Shown one piece after another: positions 1-9,707 of a DNA stretch of 64,000 nt; positions within the stretch are counted from its first letter, which is position 1; each line of letters starts with the position of its first letter. The position numbers and the translations under genes were made by a program. The stretch is from Aeromonas enteropelogenes. GTDB lineage: Bacteria; Pseudomonadota; Gammaproteobacteria; Enterobacterales; Aeromonadaceae. Location: the NCBI RefSeq assembly GCF_000819845.1, contig NZ_CDCG01000046.1, forward strand, positions 62,001 to 126,000, read 5' to 3'. The notes beneath the pieces were generated by a model. It made no database searches, was not told the DNA's origin, and saw nothing but the letters and a program-made list of their open reading frames with translations.

Positions 1-975
1 ATGAAGTCGGTCAACTTCGATTTCGGCACCCTGTTCTCCGAGGCGGTCAAGGTGCACGCCAATGGCGCCGCCATCATGAGCCCGGGTGGTCTGGTCTCCG
101 ACCCCGTCTCCGCCATCTCGCTCGGATTGGCATTGATGTTCGGTACCGCCGGTTTGCCCCATATCCTGATGCGTTTCTTCACCGTGAGCGACGCCAAGGA
201 AGCGCGTAAATCCGTGTTCTACGCCACCGGCTTCATCGGCTACTTCTACATCCTGACCTTCATCATCGGCTTTGGTGCCATCCTGCTGGTCAGCACCAAC
301 CCGGCCTTCAAGGACGCCACCGGCGCCCTGCTCGGCGGCACCAACATGGCCGCAGTCCACCTGGCCGACGCCGTGGGTGGCAGCCTGTTCCTGGGCTTTA
401 TCTCCGCCGTCGCCTTTGCCACCATCCTGGCGGTTGTGGCAGGCCTGACTCTGGCGGGTGCCTCTGCGGTCTCCCATGACCTCTATGCCAGCGTGCTGAA
501 GAAGGGCAAGGCCAACGAAGCCGACGAGTTGCGCGTCTCCAAGATGACTACCCTGGTGCTGGGCGTGGTCGCCATCGGTCTTGGCATCCTGTTCGAGAAG
601 CAGAACATCGCCTTCATGGTGGGTCTGGCCTTCTCCATCGCGGCGAGTTGCAACTTCCCGGTGCTGTTCCTCTCCATGTTCTGGTCCCGTCTGACCACCC
701 GTGGCGCCGTCTACGGTGGCTGGCTGGGTCTGGCGAGCGCAGTCACCCTGATGGTGTTGGGCCCGACCGTGTGGGTGAAGGTGTTGGGTCATGCCCAGGC
801 CATCTTCCCCTACGAGTACCCGGCGCTCTTCTCCATGGGGCTGGCATTTGTCGGGATCTGGTTCTTCTCTATCACCGACAAGTCCCAGGCTGCCGCCGAC
901 GAACACGCCAAGTTCCTGCCGCAGTTCGTCCGCTCCCAGACCGGGCTCGGCGCCTCCGGTGCGACCTCCCACTAA
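1..975 (+). CDS. actP: Cation/acetate symporter, C-terminal part (5' truncated)
   Basis: This is the C-terminal 324 residues of a sodium:solute symporter (SSS family) of the ActP acetate-permease type, which imports acetate or other short carboxylates with Na+ across the inner membrane. Visible features are repeated hydrophobic helices, the conserved segment [15 protein letters not shown] near residue 50, and the run [21 protein letters not shown] near residue 140, both typical of ActP. Family members are about 550 residues, so roughly 220 N-terminal residues lie outside the window. The ATG at base 1 is therefore an internal methionine, not the start. A strong terminator follows directly. ActP against a closely related SSS carboxylate transporter is not fully settled from the C-terminus alone. 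Confidence 0.88.
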   Translation: MKSVNFDFGTLFSEAVKVHANGAAIMSPGGLVSDPVSAISLGLALMFGTAGLPHILMRFFTVSDAKEARKSVFYATGFIGYFYILTFIIGFGAILLVSTNPAFKDATGALLGGTNMAAVHLADAVGGSLFLGFISAVAFATILAVVAGLTLAGASAVSHDLYASVLKKGKANEADELRVSKMTTLVLGVVAIGLGILFEKQNIAFMVGLAFSIAASCNFPVLFLSMFWSRLTTRGAVYGGWLGLASAVTLMVLGPTVWVKVLGHAQAIFPYEYPALFSMGLAFVGIWFFSITDKSQAAADEHAKFLPQFVRSQTGLGASGATSH

Positions 976-993
976 CAGTTAAGGTCTTGAGAC

Positions 994-1021
994 AAGCCGG
1001 CCCAGTGCCGGCTTTTTCTTT
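994..1021 (+). terminator. Rho-independent terminator after the symporter gene
   Basis: A perfect 8-bp stem (AAGCCGGC / GCCGGCTT) with a 5-nt loop is followed by TTTTCTTT. It ends the symporter transcript 19 nt after the stop codon. Confidence 0.85.
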
Positions 1022-1072
1022 CCCTCTTGTCATTGCCGTTCATAAACTCGTTTTCCCAACCCTCACTGACGC

Positions 1073-2281
1073 CTAGTCGGCAACCCAGGCTGGATTTTGC
1101 GTGCAAATATTATCAACCGTCATGCCGCTCATGACCTGATAGGCCGCATGGATCAGCGAATACTCAGGTTTCGCCGCATCGAGAGGCGCCTCCCAAAACA
1201 TGACACCACCCAGTTTCGTTGATAATGCAAGCTCGGTTTTCTTAATAATAAGGGGGAGTCCATTATAATAATTGGTTTTGGTTTCTGCTGGCTCGGCCAC
1301 ATCAGGTATAAATTTAAAGCTATTTCTGCACGCATTCACGACGCTGTAGCCCTGCGGAGAGACAAGCTCGCCAAATTCATTCTGGTTCCAGCTCGACGTA
1401 TCTTCATTTTCCTGGTCCGGATGTTGTAAAGTGATGTAGCTCCAATCTTGCCAGTTGTTTCGGCTATAGACGGGCAACCCCAACATCACTTTCTGCGGTG
1501 GTACTTCTCTTTTGTTCACCCAGTAATCAATACTGTCTATCGCATGTTGAAAAGTACTGTGGTTTTCAAATTCCATGTCGTATGCCATGAGATTGATACT
1601 ATCAAAATCTCTTAACGTTGAATCCAGATATGCGTCGGCATTCCCGCTATCTGTCATCTTATCTCTGGTACCAATGACTGCTGACGACAAATACTTACTC
1701 CGTCTATGTAATTCATTGGCAAGTTCTCTGACAAATAAAGCGTATTCGTCTGCAAATTGAACCCTAGGGTATTCCCAGTCAATATCAATACCATCAACAC
1801 CATACTCTTTAACCAGTGCCATTATGGCAGAGATAAATAATGTTCGTTTTTCAAAATTGCGCGCTATCTCTTCAAATACCAGATCGAAACCGTCATCATC
1901 TCCTCTCCAACCGCCTATCGCGATATATATCCTGGCATTCGGATTGGATTCCTCTCTATAGGAAACCAGCTTATCCAGATCTTGTTTCTGGGCTGGCGTC
2001 AATGACTCCAATTCACCCGTAGCGGCATCTCGTGGATTGACAAAGGCGACCACATAATCAGTTATCTCTTTTCCTCTGGCCTGTACATTCTGCATAAATG
2101 TCTTTTCATAACGACCAATTGACAGGTACACAATATTACGCGGTGTTGTTATCACATCAGGCCCGGCAACAGCCTCAGGTAATACTACCGAGCCTGGTTT
2201 CTCATCGACATATCTAGAGTCTGTCTTGCAACCAGAAAACATCGTTATAATGACCATGATAAATAGAAATATTTTTGACAT
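1073..2281 (-). CDS. GH18-family chitinase-like lipoprotein
   Basis: A glycoside hydrolase family 18 protein, predicted to cleave chitin or related beta-1,4-GlcNAc polymers, or a GH18-like binding protein. The first 17 residues form a signal peptide ending in a lipobox (FSGC, Cys18), so the mature protein should be a lipoprotein on the cell envelope. The GH18 catalytic signature DGIDIDWE sits at residues 163-170 with the proton-donor glutamate at 170, and the IAIGGW strand motif lies near 120; both are intact. Its length of 402 residues is enough for a bare TIM barrel with no carbohydrate-binding module. Base composition is clearly more AT-rich than the flanking genes, with many ATA, AAT and TTA codons, suggesting horizontal acquisition. 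The natural substrate is not knowable from sequence. Confidence 0.85.
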   Translation of the reverse strand: MSKIFLFIMVIITMFSGCKTDSRYVDEKPGSVVLPEAVAGPDVITTPRNIVYLSIGRYEKTFMQNVQARGKEITDYVVAFVNPRDAATGELESLTPAQKQDLDKLVSYREESNPNARIYIAIGGWRGDDDGFDLVFEEIARNFEKRTLFISAIMALVKEYGVDGIDIDWEYPRVQFADEYALFVRELANELHRRSKYLSSAVIGTRDKMTDSGNADAYLDSTLRDFDSINLMAYDMEFENHSTFQHAIDSIDYWVNKREVPPQKVMLGLPVYSRNNWQDWSYITLQHPDQENEDTSSWNQNEFGELVSPQGYSVVNACRNSFKFIPDVAEPAETKTNYYNGLPLIIKKTELALSTKLGGVMFWEAPLDAAKPEYSLIHAAYQVMSGMTVDNICTQNPAWVAD

Positions 2282-2885
2282 ACCACTCTTCTCTCTCTAT
2301 CGCGAGCTTTCATCATTCGTCAACATTAGCCATCGCCAGTTAAAACGCCATAATAGCAGGACGTATCACATCCGTTTCCCATGCAGAGGCAGATGAATAT
2401 ATCAACTGGCTATTAGCCGTATAGCTCATATACCCCCCAAAAAATTCACTTGACTTGATTTCGAGCAACCATATGTTCGAGATAAGAATAGTCAAAGAGA
2501 GAACGCACAATCCTGTGACTCGAATAGCATTATTTGATTTTGCAATACGCTGAAAAAAACATGATTTGAGACGCGACAACTTTTGACTATTTTCAAATGA
2601 GTATTACCCCCCCCCTGAAGCAGGATGCATTTGCTTCTCGGTAGGGTATCTGCGTTAAACATGCGTACGCGGGCGTTGTCATTAATAATCCGGCCATGAG
2701 GGGAAGTCCCTGGCGACACAATATGTGTGGCCATCTGCATCTGTCCAAGACCGACAGCGGCGTTATGCTGACATCATGTCGCCTCGCCCCTCTCCAGACC
2801 GATCAAGATCACAGTTCCTGCTAAAACTTTCGAGGGATTTGTGCCATAATGCGCGCCATTTGACAGACCAACCGGGACACCTACC
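2282..2885. other. 604-bp AT-rich intergenic region
   Basis: This region lies between the GH18 gene and ybiT. It keeps the lower GC content of the GH18 gene up to about 2640, then returns to background. The only coding candidate is a weak TTG-started small membrane ORF on the minus strand. No insertion-sequence ends or tRNA are visible. The last 120 bp must contain the ybiT promoter. Confidence 0.5.
2340..2579 (-). CDS. Possible small membrane protein (doubtful)
   Basis: A 79-residue reading frame upstream of the GH18 gene on the same strand. It has one convincing hydrophobic stretch near residues 23-40 (VTGLCVLSLTILISNIW) after a basic N-terminus. The start would be TTG and no good Shine-Dalgarno sequence precedes it. 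It lies in the same AT-rich segment as the GH18 gene, where long open frames are less expected by chance. No family is recognised. Confidence 0.25.
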   Translation of the reverse strand: MSRLKSCFFQRIAKSNNAIRVTGLCVLSLTILISNIWLLEIKSSEFFGGYMSYTANSQLIYSSASAWETDVIRPAIMAF

Positions 2886-4478
2886 TTGTTAAGCAGCAAT
2901 AACATCACCATGCAGTTCGGCGCCAAGCCGCTGTTTGAGAACATCAACGTCAAGTTTGGCGGCGGCAACCGCTATGGCCTTATCGGCGCCAACGGCTGTG
3001 GCAAGTCCACCTTTATGAAGATCCTCGGCGGCGATCTGGAGCCCAGCGGCGGTAATGTGAGCCTGGACGTCAACGAGCGTATCGGTAAGCTGCGTCAGGA
3101 TCAGTTCGCTTACGAAGAGATGCGCGTACTGGACGTGGTCATGATGGGCCACACCGAGCTGTGGGCCGCCATCGCCGAGCGCGATGCCATCTACGCCAAC
3201 CTAGAAGCCACCGACGAAGATTACATGAAGGCTGCCGAGCTGGAAGGGCTGGTCGCCGAATATGACGGCTACACCGCCGAAGCCCGCGCCGGCGAGCTGT
3301 TGCTGGGTGTCGGCATTCCGCTGGAGCAGCACAACGGCCCCATGAGCGCCGTGGCGCCGGGCTGGAAGCTGCGGGTGCTGCTGGCCCAGGCCCTCTTCTC
3401 CAACCCTGATATCCTGCTGCTGGACGAACCGACCAACAACCTGGACATCAACACCATTCGCTGGCTGGAGCAGGTACTGAACGAGCGCGAGAGCACCATG
3501 ATCATCATCTCTCACGACCGTCACTTCCTGAACTCCGTCTGCACCCACATGGCGGATCTGGACTACGGCGAGCTGCGGGTCTACCCGGGCAACTATGACG
3601 ACTACATGCTGGCCGCCACCCAGGCGCGCGAGCGTCTGCTGGCCGACAACGCCAAGAAGAAGGCCCAGATCGCCGATCTGCAGTCCTTCGTTTCCCGTTT
3701 CAGCGCCAACGCCTCCAAGTCCCGTCAGGCCACCTCCCGTCTCAAGCAGATCGACAAGATCAAGATTGAGGACGTCAAGGTCTCCAGCCGCCAGAACCCC
3801 TTTATCCGCTTCGAGCAGGACAAAAAGCTCTATCGCAATATTCTGGAAGTGGAAGGCGTCTCCAAAGGTTATGGCGAGGGACCCCTGTTCAAGGGCCTCA
3901 ACATGATGCTGGAAGTGGGCGAGAAGGTCGCCATCCTGGGTACCAACGGTATCGGTAAATCCACCCTGATCAAAACCCTGGTAGGCGATTTGGCACCGGA
4001 CAGCGGCACCGTCAAATGGTCTGAAAACGCCCAGATCGGTTACTACGCCCAGGATCACGCCGAAGACTTCGACACCGATCTCAACGTGTTCGACTGGATG
4101 GCCCAGTGGAAACAGGAGAATGAAGACGAGCAAGCGGTGCGCTCCGTGCTCGGTCGTCTGCTGTTCTCCCAGGACGACATCAAGAAGCCGGTCAAGGTAC
4201 TCTCCGGTGGTGAGCAGGGCCGCATGCTGTTCGGCAAGCTGATGATGCAGCGCCCCAACATCCTGATCATGGATGAGCCGACCAACCACCTGGACATGGA
4301 ATCCATCGAATCGCTGAACATGGCGCTGGAGCTCTATCAAGGGACTCTCATCTTCGTCTCCCACGACCGTGAGTTCGTATCCTCCCTGGCGACTCGCATC
4401 CTGGAGCTGACCGAGAACGGCATCCGCGACTTCGGCGGTACCTATGAGGATTACCTGCGCACTCAGGGCGTACAATAA
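2886..4478 (+). CDS. ybiT: ABC-F family ATPase YbiT
   Basis: A cytoplasmic ABC-F protein with two ATP-binding cassettes and no membrane domain. Members bind the ribosomal E site and influence translation. Cassette 1 has Walker [10 protein letters not shown] (about residues 34-42) and Walker [10 protein letters not shown] (about 177-185). The inter-domain linker is rich in charged residues (about 240-310). Cassette 2 has GTNGIGKST, signature LSGGEQ and [11 protein letters not shown]. Sequence and 530-residue length match Enterobacteria YbiT closely. The start is TTG: reading from it gives [12 protein letters not shown], which aligns with the E. coli N-terminus (MLVSSNVTMQFG), and no ATG lies suitably upstream. 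The next in-frame ATG, eight codons in, would cut off the conserved first strand. Confidence 0.93.
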   Translation: MLSSNNITMQFGAKPLFENINVKFGGGNRYGLIGANGCGKSTFMKILGGDLEPSGGNVSLDVNERIGKLRQDQFAYEEMRVLDVVMMGHTELWAAIAERDAIYANLEATDEDYMKAAELEGLVAEYDGYTAEARAGELLLGVGIPLEQHNGPMSAVAPGWKLRVLLAQALFSNPDILLLDEPTNNLDINTIRWLEQVLNERESTMIIISHDRHFLNSVCTHMADLDYGELRVYPGNYDDYMLAATQARERLLADNAKKKAQIADLQSFVSRFSANASKSRQATSRLKQIDKIKIEDVKVSSRQNPFIRFEQDKKLYRNILEVEGVSKGYGEGPLFKGLNMMLEVGEKVAILGTNGIGKSTLIKTLVGDLAPDSGTVKWSENAQIGYYAQDHAEDFDTDLNVFDWMAQWKQENEDEQAVRSVLGRLLFSQDDIKKPVKVLSGGEQGRMLFGKLMMQRPNILIMDEPTNHLDMESIESLNMALELYQGTLIFVSHDREFVSSLATRILELTENGIRDFGGTYEDYLRTQGVQ

Positions 4479-4508
4479 TCCCCTCCTCTGCTCGGCAGAT
4501 AAAAGTCA

Positions 4509-4538
4509 AAACCGGCACTCGATGCCGGTTTTTTTTTA
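4509..4538 (+). terminator. Terminator of ybiT
   Basis: A stem ACCGGCA / TGCCGGT with a 5-nt loop, extended by A-T pairs, runs into a T9 tract. Confidence 0.9.
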
Positions 4539-4581
4539 TGCTGGCCTGTAGGCCGATTGCATCAATTGGCGAATGGCAGAT

Positions 4582-4610
4582 AACAAAACGGCTCCATCAA
4601 GGAGCCGTTT
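4582..4610 (-). terminator. Terminator of ppiD
   Basis: A perfect 10-bp stem AAACGGCTCC / GGAGCCGTTT with a 5-nt loop. On the minus strand it is followed by a T-rich stretch (TTTTGTTA), so it ends the ppiD transcript. Confidence 0.85.
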
Positions 4611-4634
4611 GCAATATGGGGAGTATCTTGTCGA

Positions 4635-6548
4635 TTACTCGACGGTCGCTTCCACGCTGGTGAAGTACTCGATCTTGGCTGATTTGCGCAGCTCTTCGAT
4701 CAGGGACTTGTAATCGGCCTGTGCCCGACCCTGACCCAGCTGGCCTTGCAGCAGACTGACCATCTGGGACGGCGCCGCCGGGACATTCACCTTGTCCAGT
4801 GCGACGACCACGCGATCGCCGTTGGTCTCGGTAACCAGCTCCACGCTCGGCTTGCCATCTTTCGGATGGGGCAGCATGAACACCTGGGCAACCAGGTTCT
4901 GATCCAGCTGGCGATCGAAGCGGGCAATCCCCTTGTGGGTCTCGACCTTCAGATCCAGCGCCGCCAGATCAGCCTTGATGTCGTCGCCGGCTTTCAGTTT
5001 CTCCAGCAGGCTCTGTGCCTTGCCGCGAGCCACTTCGCTCGCCTTGTCGTGCTTGATGGCAGCAATCACCTGATCTTTCACCTCGGCCAGCGGCTTGGCC
5101 GCTTTCGGCTGGTAACCGGTGATGTGCAGCACCAGCGCCTTGCCATCGGAAAGCTCGATCACGTCGGAGTTGGTGTTGTCATCGCGCAGCTGTTCAGAGA
5201 AGGCCACGGAGAGCACCTTGGGATCGTTCAACGGAGCCGGGGCATTGGCCTGGCTGAAGTAGTCGGAAGACACCACCTTCATGCCCATGGCGTCGGCGGT
5301 CAGATCCAGCGAGTCCGGGTTCTCGAAGCTGCTGTCAGCCATCTTCTGCTGCTCGGCGAAGAACTGCTCCTTGGCCTTGTCGGTTTGCAGACGGGCGATG
5401 GTCTCTTCTTTCACATCGGCAAACGGCTTGGTCTGGGCCGGTTCAACCGCCAGCAGCTTGATGATGTGGAAACCGAACGGGCTCTTCACCACGCCAGAGA
5501 GATCGCCTGCCTTGGTCAGCGCAAAAGCAGCCTGTTCAAACGCCGGATCCATCACCCCTTTCTCGAACCAATCCAGTTCACCGCCCTTCTTGGCGGAGAA
5601 GGTGTCGGAGGAGTTGGCCTTGGCCAGCTCGGCAAAGTCTGCTCCACTCTTGGCCTTGGCCAGGAGCTCGTCGGCCTGCTTCTCGGCCGCCTTCTCATCC
5701 TTGCCAAACGGGATCAGGATGTGGGCAACCTGGCGACGCTCGGGACGCTGAAAAAGATCCTGGTGCTGATCGTAGTAATCCTGGGCATCCTGCTCGGACA
5801 CGTTGATGTTTTTACCGAGGTTGGCAGCATCTAGCAGCAGATAGTCCACCTTGACCTGCTCGTCGTTCATGAAACGGGCGCTATTGGTCTTGTAGAACTG
5901 TTCCAGCTCGTTGTCGGAGACCTGGACATCGCCCATGTAGTTAGCAGCAGCCAAGCGTACCAGACGCAGATCACGGGTCTGGTTGTAGAGCTTGTCGATC
6001 TGCTCGGCTTCCCCCTTGAGGGTAAATTCGGTCCCGACCAGGGCCCCCATCAACTGTTGGCGAACCATGTCCTGGCGCAGGGACTCGCTGAACATCTCCG
6101 GGGTCATGCCAGCGCGGCGGATGAGCTGCAGGTAGCGGTCGTTGTTGAACTTGCCATCTTCGGCAAACTCGGGCATGGCGACGATCGCCTGCTTGATTTG
6201 CTCGTCACTGACCCGCAGACCCAGTTCATGGGCCTTGCTGTCCAGCAGCGCCTGATCGATCAGTCGGTCCAGCACGCCGCGGCGGAACTGTTTCATGTAC
6301 TCGGGGTTGGCGGCCAGCTGGCTGAAGGCTTCTCCCATCTGGGATTCCATGCGGGCGCGCTCGTTGCGGTAGGCATTTTCCAGTGCGGCAGCACTGATAT
6401 CCGTGCCATTGACGGTAGCGGGGGCGGTACGGGCCGGGCCGTTCAGGTAGCTGCCTACACCAGCCAAGGCAAAGGAGAGAATGATCAGGCCCAAGATAAC
6501 CTTGGCTACCTTGCCCTGCGCCCCTTCGCGTAGTTTATCCAACATCAT
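4635..6548 (-). CDS. ppiD: Periplasmic folding chaperone PpiD (SurA_N/parvulin)
   Basis: A membrane-anchored periplasmic chaperone with a parvulin-type prolyl isomerase domain that assists proteins leaving the Sec translocon. A short basic N-terminus is followed by one membrane helix (about residues 12-34, VAKVILGLIILSFALAGV), a SurA_N-like chaperone segment (about 40-240), a PpiC domain (about 270-365, with VAHILIPFG and SPFGFHIIKLL) and a long C-terminal chaperone region. The open frame extends 25 codons upstream, but that extension overlaps the hupB terminator hairpin. The ATG-ATG pair at 6548/6545 starts the sequence (MMLDKLREGAQ) that matches known PpiD N-termini. Placement after hupB is as in E. 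coli. Confidence 0.93.
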   Translation of the reverse strand: MMLDKLREGAQGKVAKVILGLIILSFALAGVGSYLNGPARTAPATVNGTDISAAALENAYRNERARMESQMGEAFSQLAANPEYMKQFRRGVLDRLIDQALLDSKAHELGLRVSDEQIKQAIVAMPEFAEDGKFNNDRYLQLIRRAGMTPEMFSESLRQDMVRQQLMGALVGTEFTLKGEAEQIDKLYNQTRDLRLVRLAAANYMGDVQVSDNELEQFYKTNSARFMNDEQVKVDYLLLDAANLGKNINVSEQDAQDYYDQHQDLFQRPERRQVAHILIPFGKDEKAAEKQADELLAKAKSGADFAELAKANSSDTFSAKKGGELDWFEKGVMDPAFEQAAFALTKAGDLSGVVKSPFGFHIIKLLAVEPAQTKPFADVKEETIARLQTDKAKEQFFAEQQKMADSSFENPDSLDLTADAMGMKVVSSDYFSQANAPAPLNDPKVLSVAFSEQLRDDNTNSDVIELSDGKALVLHITGYQPKAAKPLAEVKDQVIAAIKHDKASEVARGKAQSLLEKLKAGDDIKADLAALDLKVETHKGIARFDRQLDQNLVAQVFMLPHPKDGKPSVELVTETNGDRVVVALDKVNVPAAPSQMVSLLQGQLGQGRAQADYKSLIEELRKSAKIEYFTSVEATVE

Positions 6549-6583
6549 GTTTGTACTTATGCTCCCGAACTCGATGGGCGTAA

Positions 6584-6617
6584 ATAATAAAAAGGCGCAC
6601 CGATTGCGATGCGCCTT
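6584..6617 (-). terminator. Terminator of hupB
   Basis: A perfect stem AAGGCGCA / TGCGCCTT with a 10-nt loop. On the minus strand it is followed by TTTTTATTATTTA. It lies between hupB and ppiD. Confidence 0.85.
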
Positions 6618-6698
6618 GGTCAATCAGTATGAGAGAAGACTCTCTAACTTGTCTGGTCTGCGACCAAGGACGGTAGCCGACGTATATCAGCGTCCGGC

Positions 6699-6971
6699 TT
6701 AGTTAACAGCGTCTTTCAGTGCCTTACCGGCTTTGAAGGCAGGAACTTTACCAGCAGCGATTTCGATGGTCGCGCCAGTTTGCGGGTTACGGCCGGAACG
6801 GGCAGCACGCTCGCGAACAGCAAAAGTACCGAAGCCAACCAGGGCAACCTGGTCACCCTCTTTCAGGGCTTCACCAACAGCATCAATGAAGGCATCCAAC
6901 GCACGGCCAGCAGCAGCTTTGGAGATATCGGCACCGTCTGCAATCTTGTCAATCAGTTGAGATTTATTCAC
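6699..6971 (-). CDS. hupB: DNA-binding protein HU-beta
   Basis: A 90-residue histone-like nucleoid protein, which dimerises and bends DNA without sequence specificity. The full family length is present. The beta-arm signature [21 protein letters not shown] (about residues 46-66) carries the DNA-intercalating proline region RNPQTG, and the C-terminal [10 protein letters not shown] is standard. It lies directly downstream of lon, as in most gammaproteobacteria, but has its own strong sigma-70 promoter at 7038-7066 and its own terminator, so it should be expressed independently of the heat-shock-controlled lon transcript. Confidence 0.97.
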   Translation of the reverse strand: MNKSQLIDKIADGADISKAAAGRALDAFIDAVGEALKEGDQVALVGFGTFAVRERAARSGRNPQTGATIEIAAGKVPAFKAGKALKDAVN

Positions 6972-7037
6972 TCTTATTTTCCCCTATTATCGAACACCGC
7001 TGCGGCGCTGATTTCCCTGGCCACAACAAGTGGAGGT

Positions 7038-7066
7038 TTTATAGCAAGCCTCCTGACCAGTTGCAA
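7038..7066 (-). promoter_or_regulatory. Sigma-70 promoter of hupB
   Basis: On the minus strand TTGCAA is followed after exactly 17 nt by TATAAA. The predicted transcript begins about 60 nt before the hupB ATG. A G/C-rich run lies around the expected start point. Confidence 0.65.
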
Positions 7067-7184
7067 GTGACAATCTGGCGCAAACCCGCGCCACATAACG
7101 CATTGCGACTCATCACGAGTACCCGATCGGTGGTCAAGGCTACTTCCGTTGCCGGACGCATGCAAGCCTTAACCACCGCCTGAA

Positions 7185-7204
7185 TGCGCCAAATTTGCGG
7201 CGCA
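7185..7204 (-). terminator. Short inverted repeat after lon (weak terminator candidate)
   Basis: TGCGCC and GGCGCA are separated by 8 nt just after the lon stop codon. No T-tract follows on the minus strand, so intrinsic termination is doubtful. Confidence 0.3.
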
Positions 7205-7211
7205 TCAACAT

Positions 7212-9566
7212 TTACAGGGTAGAAACCCGTTCAAACCCTTGCGGATTGTCCTGCAATGCCAGTTCCAACACCTCGTCAATCCAGCGAACCGGATAAATTT
7301 CAAGGTCTTGTTTGACGTTTGCCGGGATCTCCTCGAGGTCCCGTTCGTTCTCTTTGGGGATCAGCACGCGCTTGATGCCACCACGATGGGCCGCCAGCAG
7401 CTTCTCCTTGAGACCACCGATAGGCAGTACCTCACCCCGCAGGGTGATCTCCCCAGTCATGGCCACATCAGCACGAACCGGATTGCCGGTCAAGCTGGAG
7501 ACCAGGGCGGTACACATGGCGATACCTGCGCTCGGGCCATCTTTCGGGGTCGCCCCTTCCGGCACGTGCACGTGAATGTCGCGCTTCTCGTAGAAGTCTG
7601 CATTGATGCGAAGCTTCTCGGCGCGAGCCCGCACCACCGTCATGGCCGCCTGGATGGACTCCTGCATCACGTCCCCAAGAGATCCCGTGTAGGTGAGCTT
7701 GCCCTTGCCCGGCATATTGGTGGTTTCAATGGTGAGCAGATCGCCCCCCACTTCAGTCCACGCCAAGCCACAGACTTGACCAATCTGGTTCTGATCGGTC
7801 GCCTTGCCGTAGTCAAAGCGCTGAACCCCGAGGAACTCCTTGAGGTTCTCCTGGTTGACCAGAACATGTTTGATGCTCTTGTCCAGCAGGATGCGTTTGA
7901 CCGCCTTGCGACAGATCTTGGAGATTTCGCGCTCCAGGCTACGTACCCCCGCCTCGCGGGTGTAATAACGAATAACGCCAATCAGGGCGGAATCCTCGAT
8001 GGTGATCTCGGACTCTTTCAGGCCGTTGCGCTGGATCTGCTTGGCCACCAGGTGCTGCTTGGCGATGTTGAGCTTCTCGTCTTCGGTGTAACCGGACAGA
8101 CGGATCACCTCCATCCGGTCCAACAGCGGACCCGGGATGTTCATGGAGTTGGAGGTGGCCACGAACATCACGTCCGACAGGTCATAATCCACTTCCAGAT
8201 AGTGATCGTTGAAGCTGTTGTTCTGCTCCGGATCCAGCACTTCCAGCAGCGCAGAGGCGGGATCGCCGCGCATGTCCGAGCTCATCTTGTCGATCTCGTC
8301 GAGCAGGAACAGCGGGTTCTTCACGCCAACTTTTGCCATTTTCTGGATGAGCTTGCCGGGCATGGAGCCGATGTAGGTACGACGGTGACCGCGGATCTCC
8401 GCCTCGTCACGCACGCCCCCTAAGGCCATACGTACGTATTTGCGACCGGTCGCCTTGGCGATGGACTGCCCCAGGGAGGTCTTGCCGACACCGGGAGGGC
8501 CAACCAGACAGAGGATCGGGCCCTTGAGCTTGTTCACCCGCGCCTGTACCGCCAGATACTCGAGGATCCGATCCTTGACCTTCTCAAGGCCATAGTGATC
8601 GGCGTCCAGCACCTCTTGCGCCTTGCCAAGATCTTTTTTGACCTTGGAGCGCGCCTTCCAGGGCACCTGCACCATCCAGTCGACGTAGCTACGCACGACG
8701 GTGGCTTCCGCCGACATGGGTGACATCATCTTCAGCTTGGCAAGCTCGGCCTGAGCCTTCTCGCGGGCGTCGGCGGGCATGCCGGCCTCTTCAATCTTGC
8801 GATTGAGGGCTTCGAATTCATCCGGGCTGTCTTCCAGCTCACCCAGCTCTTTCTGGATGGCCTTCATCTGCTCGTTGAGATAGTACTCTCGCTGGCTCTT
8901 CTCCATCTGCTTCTTGACGCGGGTACGGATGCGTTTCTCGACCTGCAAGAGGTCAATCTCCGACTCCATCATCGCCATCAGGAATTCGATTCGCTCGGAG
9001 ACGGAGACGATTTCCAGCACCTTCTGCTTGTCTTCGAGTTTGAGCGGCATGTGGGCGGCCATGGTATCGGCCAGGCGCGCCGCATCGTCGATCGCCGAAA
9101 TCGAGGTGAGCACCTCGGGCGGGATCTTCTTGTTGAGCTTGATGTAACCTTCAAACTGACCGATGGCCGAGCGAACCAGGACTTCCTGATCCTTGTCGTC
9201 AATGGCTTTTGAGGGAATGTACTGGGCCTCGCAGACAAAGAAATCCTTGTCGTCGATCATCCGCTCCAGGCGAGCACGCTGGCCCCCCTCTACCAGCACC
9301 TTGACGGTGCCGTCGGGCAGCTTGAGCATCTGCAGAATATTGGCCACTGTCCCGACAGAGAAGATCTCCTCCACCGTCGGCTCATCGGTTGACGCATCCT
9401 TCTGGGCCACCAGCAGGACTTTCTTGTCCTGCTCCATGGCCGCTTCCAGACAGCGAATGGATTTTTCCCGCCCCACAAAGAGTGGAATGACCATGTGGGG
9501 GTAAACCACCACGTCACGAAGAGGCAGGACGGGAATCTCGATGCGTTCTGAACGCTCTAGGTTCAT
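7212..9566 (-). CDS. lon: ATP-dependent protease Lon
   Basis: The cytoplasmic serine AAA+ protease that degrades misfolded and regulatory proteins. It shows the N-terminal substrate-binding LAN domain (about 1-200), a coiled coil (about 200-300), the AAA+ module with Walker [10 protein letters not shown] (about 356-364) and Walker [10 protein letters not shown], and the C-terminal protease domain with the catalytic serine in [10 protein letters not shown] (about 679) and lysine in [14 protein letters not shown] (about 722). At 784 residues it is exactly full-length. It sits between clpX and hupB and has its own sigma-32 promoter, so heat-shock induction is expected. Confidence 0.98.
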   Translation of the reverse strand: MNLERSERIEIPVLPLRDVVVYPHMVIPLFVGREKSIRCLEAAMEQDKKVLLVAQKDASTDEPTVEEIFSVGTVANILQMLKLPDGTVKVLVEGGQRARLERMIDDKDFFVCEAQYIPSKAIDDKDQEVLVRSAIGQFEGYIKLNKKIPPEVLTSISAIDDAARLADTMAAHMPLKLEDKQKVLEIVSVSERIEFLMAMMESEIDLLQVEKRIRTRVKKQMEKSQREYYLNEQMKAIQKELGELEDSPDEFEALNRKIEEAGMPADAREKAQAELAKLKMMSPMSAEATVVRSYVDWMVQVPWKARSKVKKDLGKAQEVLDADHYGLEKVKDRILEYLAVQARVNKLKGPILCLVGPPGVGKTSLGQSIAKATGRKYVRMALGGVRDEAEIRGHRRTYIGSMPGKLIQKMAKVGVKNPLFLLDEIDKMSSDMRGDPASALLEVLDPEQNNSFNDHYLEVDYDLSDVMFVATSNSMNIPGPLLDRMEVIRLSGYTEDEKLNIAKQHLVAKQIQRNGLKESEITIEDSALIGVIRYYTREAGVRSLEREISKICRKAVKRILLDKSIKHVLVNQENLKEFLGVQRFDYGKATDQNQIGQVCGLAWTEVGGDLLTIETTNMPGKGKLTYTGSLGDVMQESIQAAMTVVRARAEKLRINADFYEKRDIHVHVPEGATPKDGPSAGIAMCTALVSSLTGNPVRADVAMTGEITLRGEVLPIGGLKEKLLAAHRGGIKRVLIPKENERDLEEIPANVKQDLEIYPVRWIDEVLELALQDNPQGFERVSTL

Positions 9567-9613
9567 ATATGTCCTCTCGGCTTGTTATACCGTTGGCAAA
9601 GCGCTTGGCTGAG

Positions 9614-9641
9614 TATATGGGGGCGCTTAGACGAGATTCAA
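9614..9641 (-). promoter_or_regulatory. Sigma-32 (heat-shock) promoter of lon
   Basis: On the minus strand TTGAAT is followed after 13 nt by CCCCATATA. This matches the RpoH consensus (CTTGAAA, 11-15 nt, CCCCATnT), and from memory the lon promoter of E. coli carries the same two boxes. It ends about 47 nt before the lon ATG. Confidence 0.85.
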
Positions 9642-9663
9642 TCGCCGAAACCGTAAAAAGCAT

Positions 9664-9686
9664 GAAAGGGGCAAAAAGCCCCTTTC
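9664..9686 (-). terminator. Terminator of clpX
   Basis: A perfect 9-bp stem GAAAGGGGC / GCCCCTTTC with a 5-nt loop between clpX and lon. A short T-rich stretch follows on the minus strand. It separates the clpPX transcript from the lon promoter. Confidence 0.75.
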
Positions 9687-9707
9687 ATTTGATTAAAAAT
9701 CAGACAG

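Noticed and set aside
2492-2740. An 82-codon minus-strand frame upstream of the GH18 gene
   Set aside because: It overlaps the better TTG frame with a membrane segment, and shows no ribosome site or hydrophobic or domain pattern.
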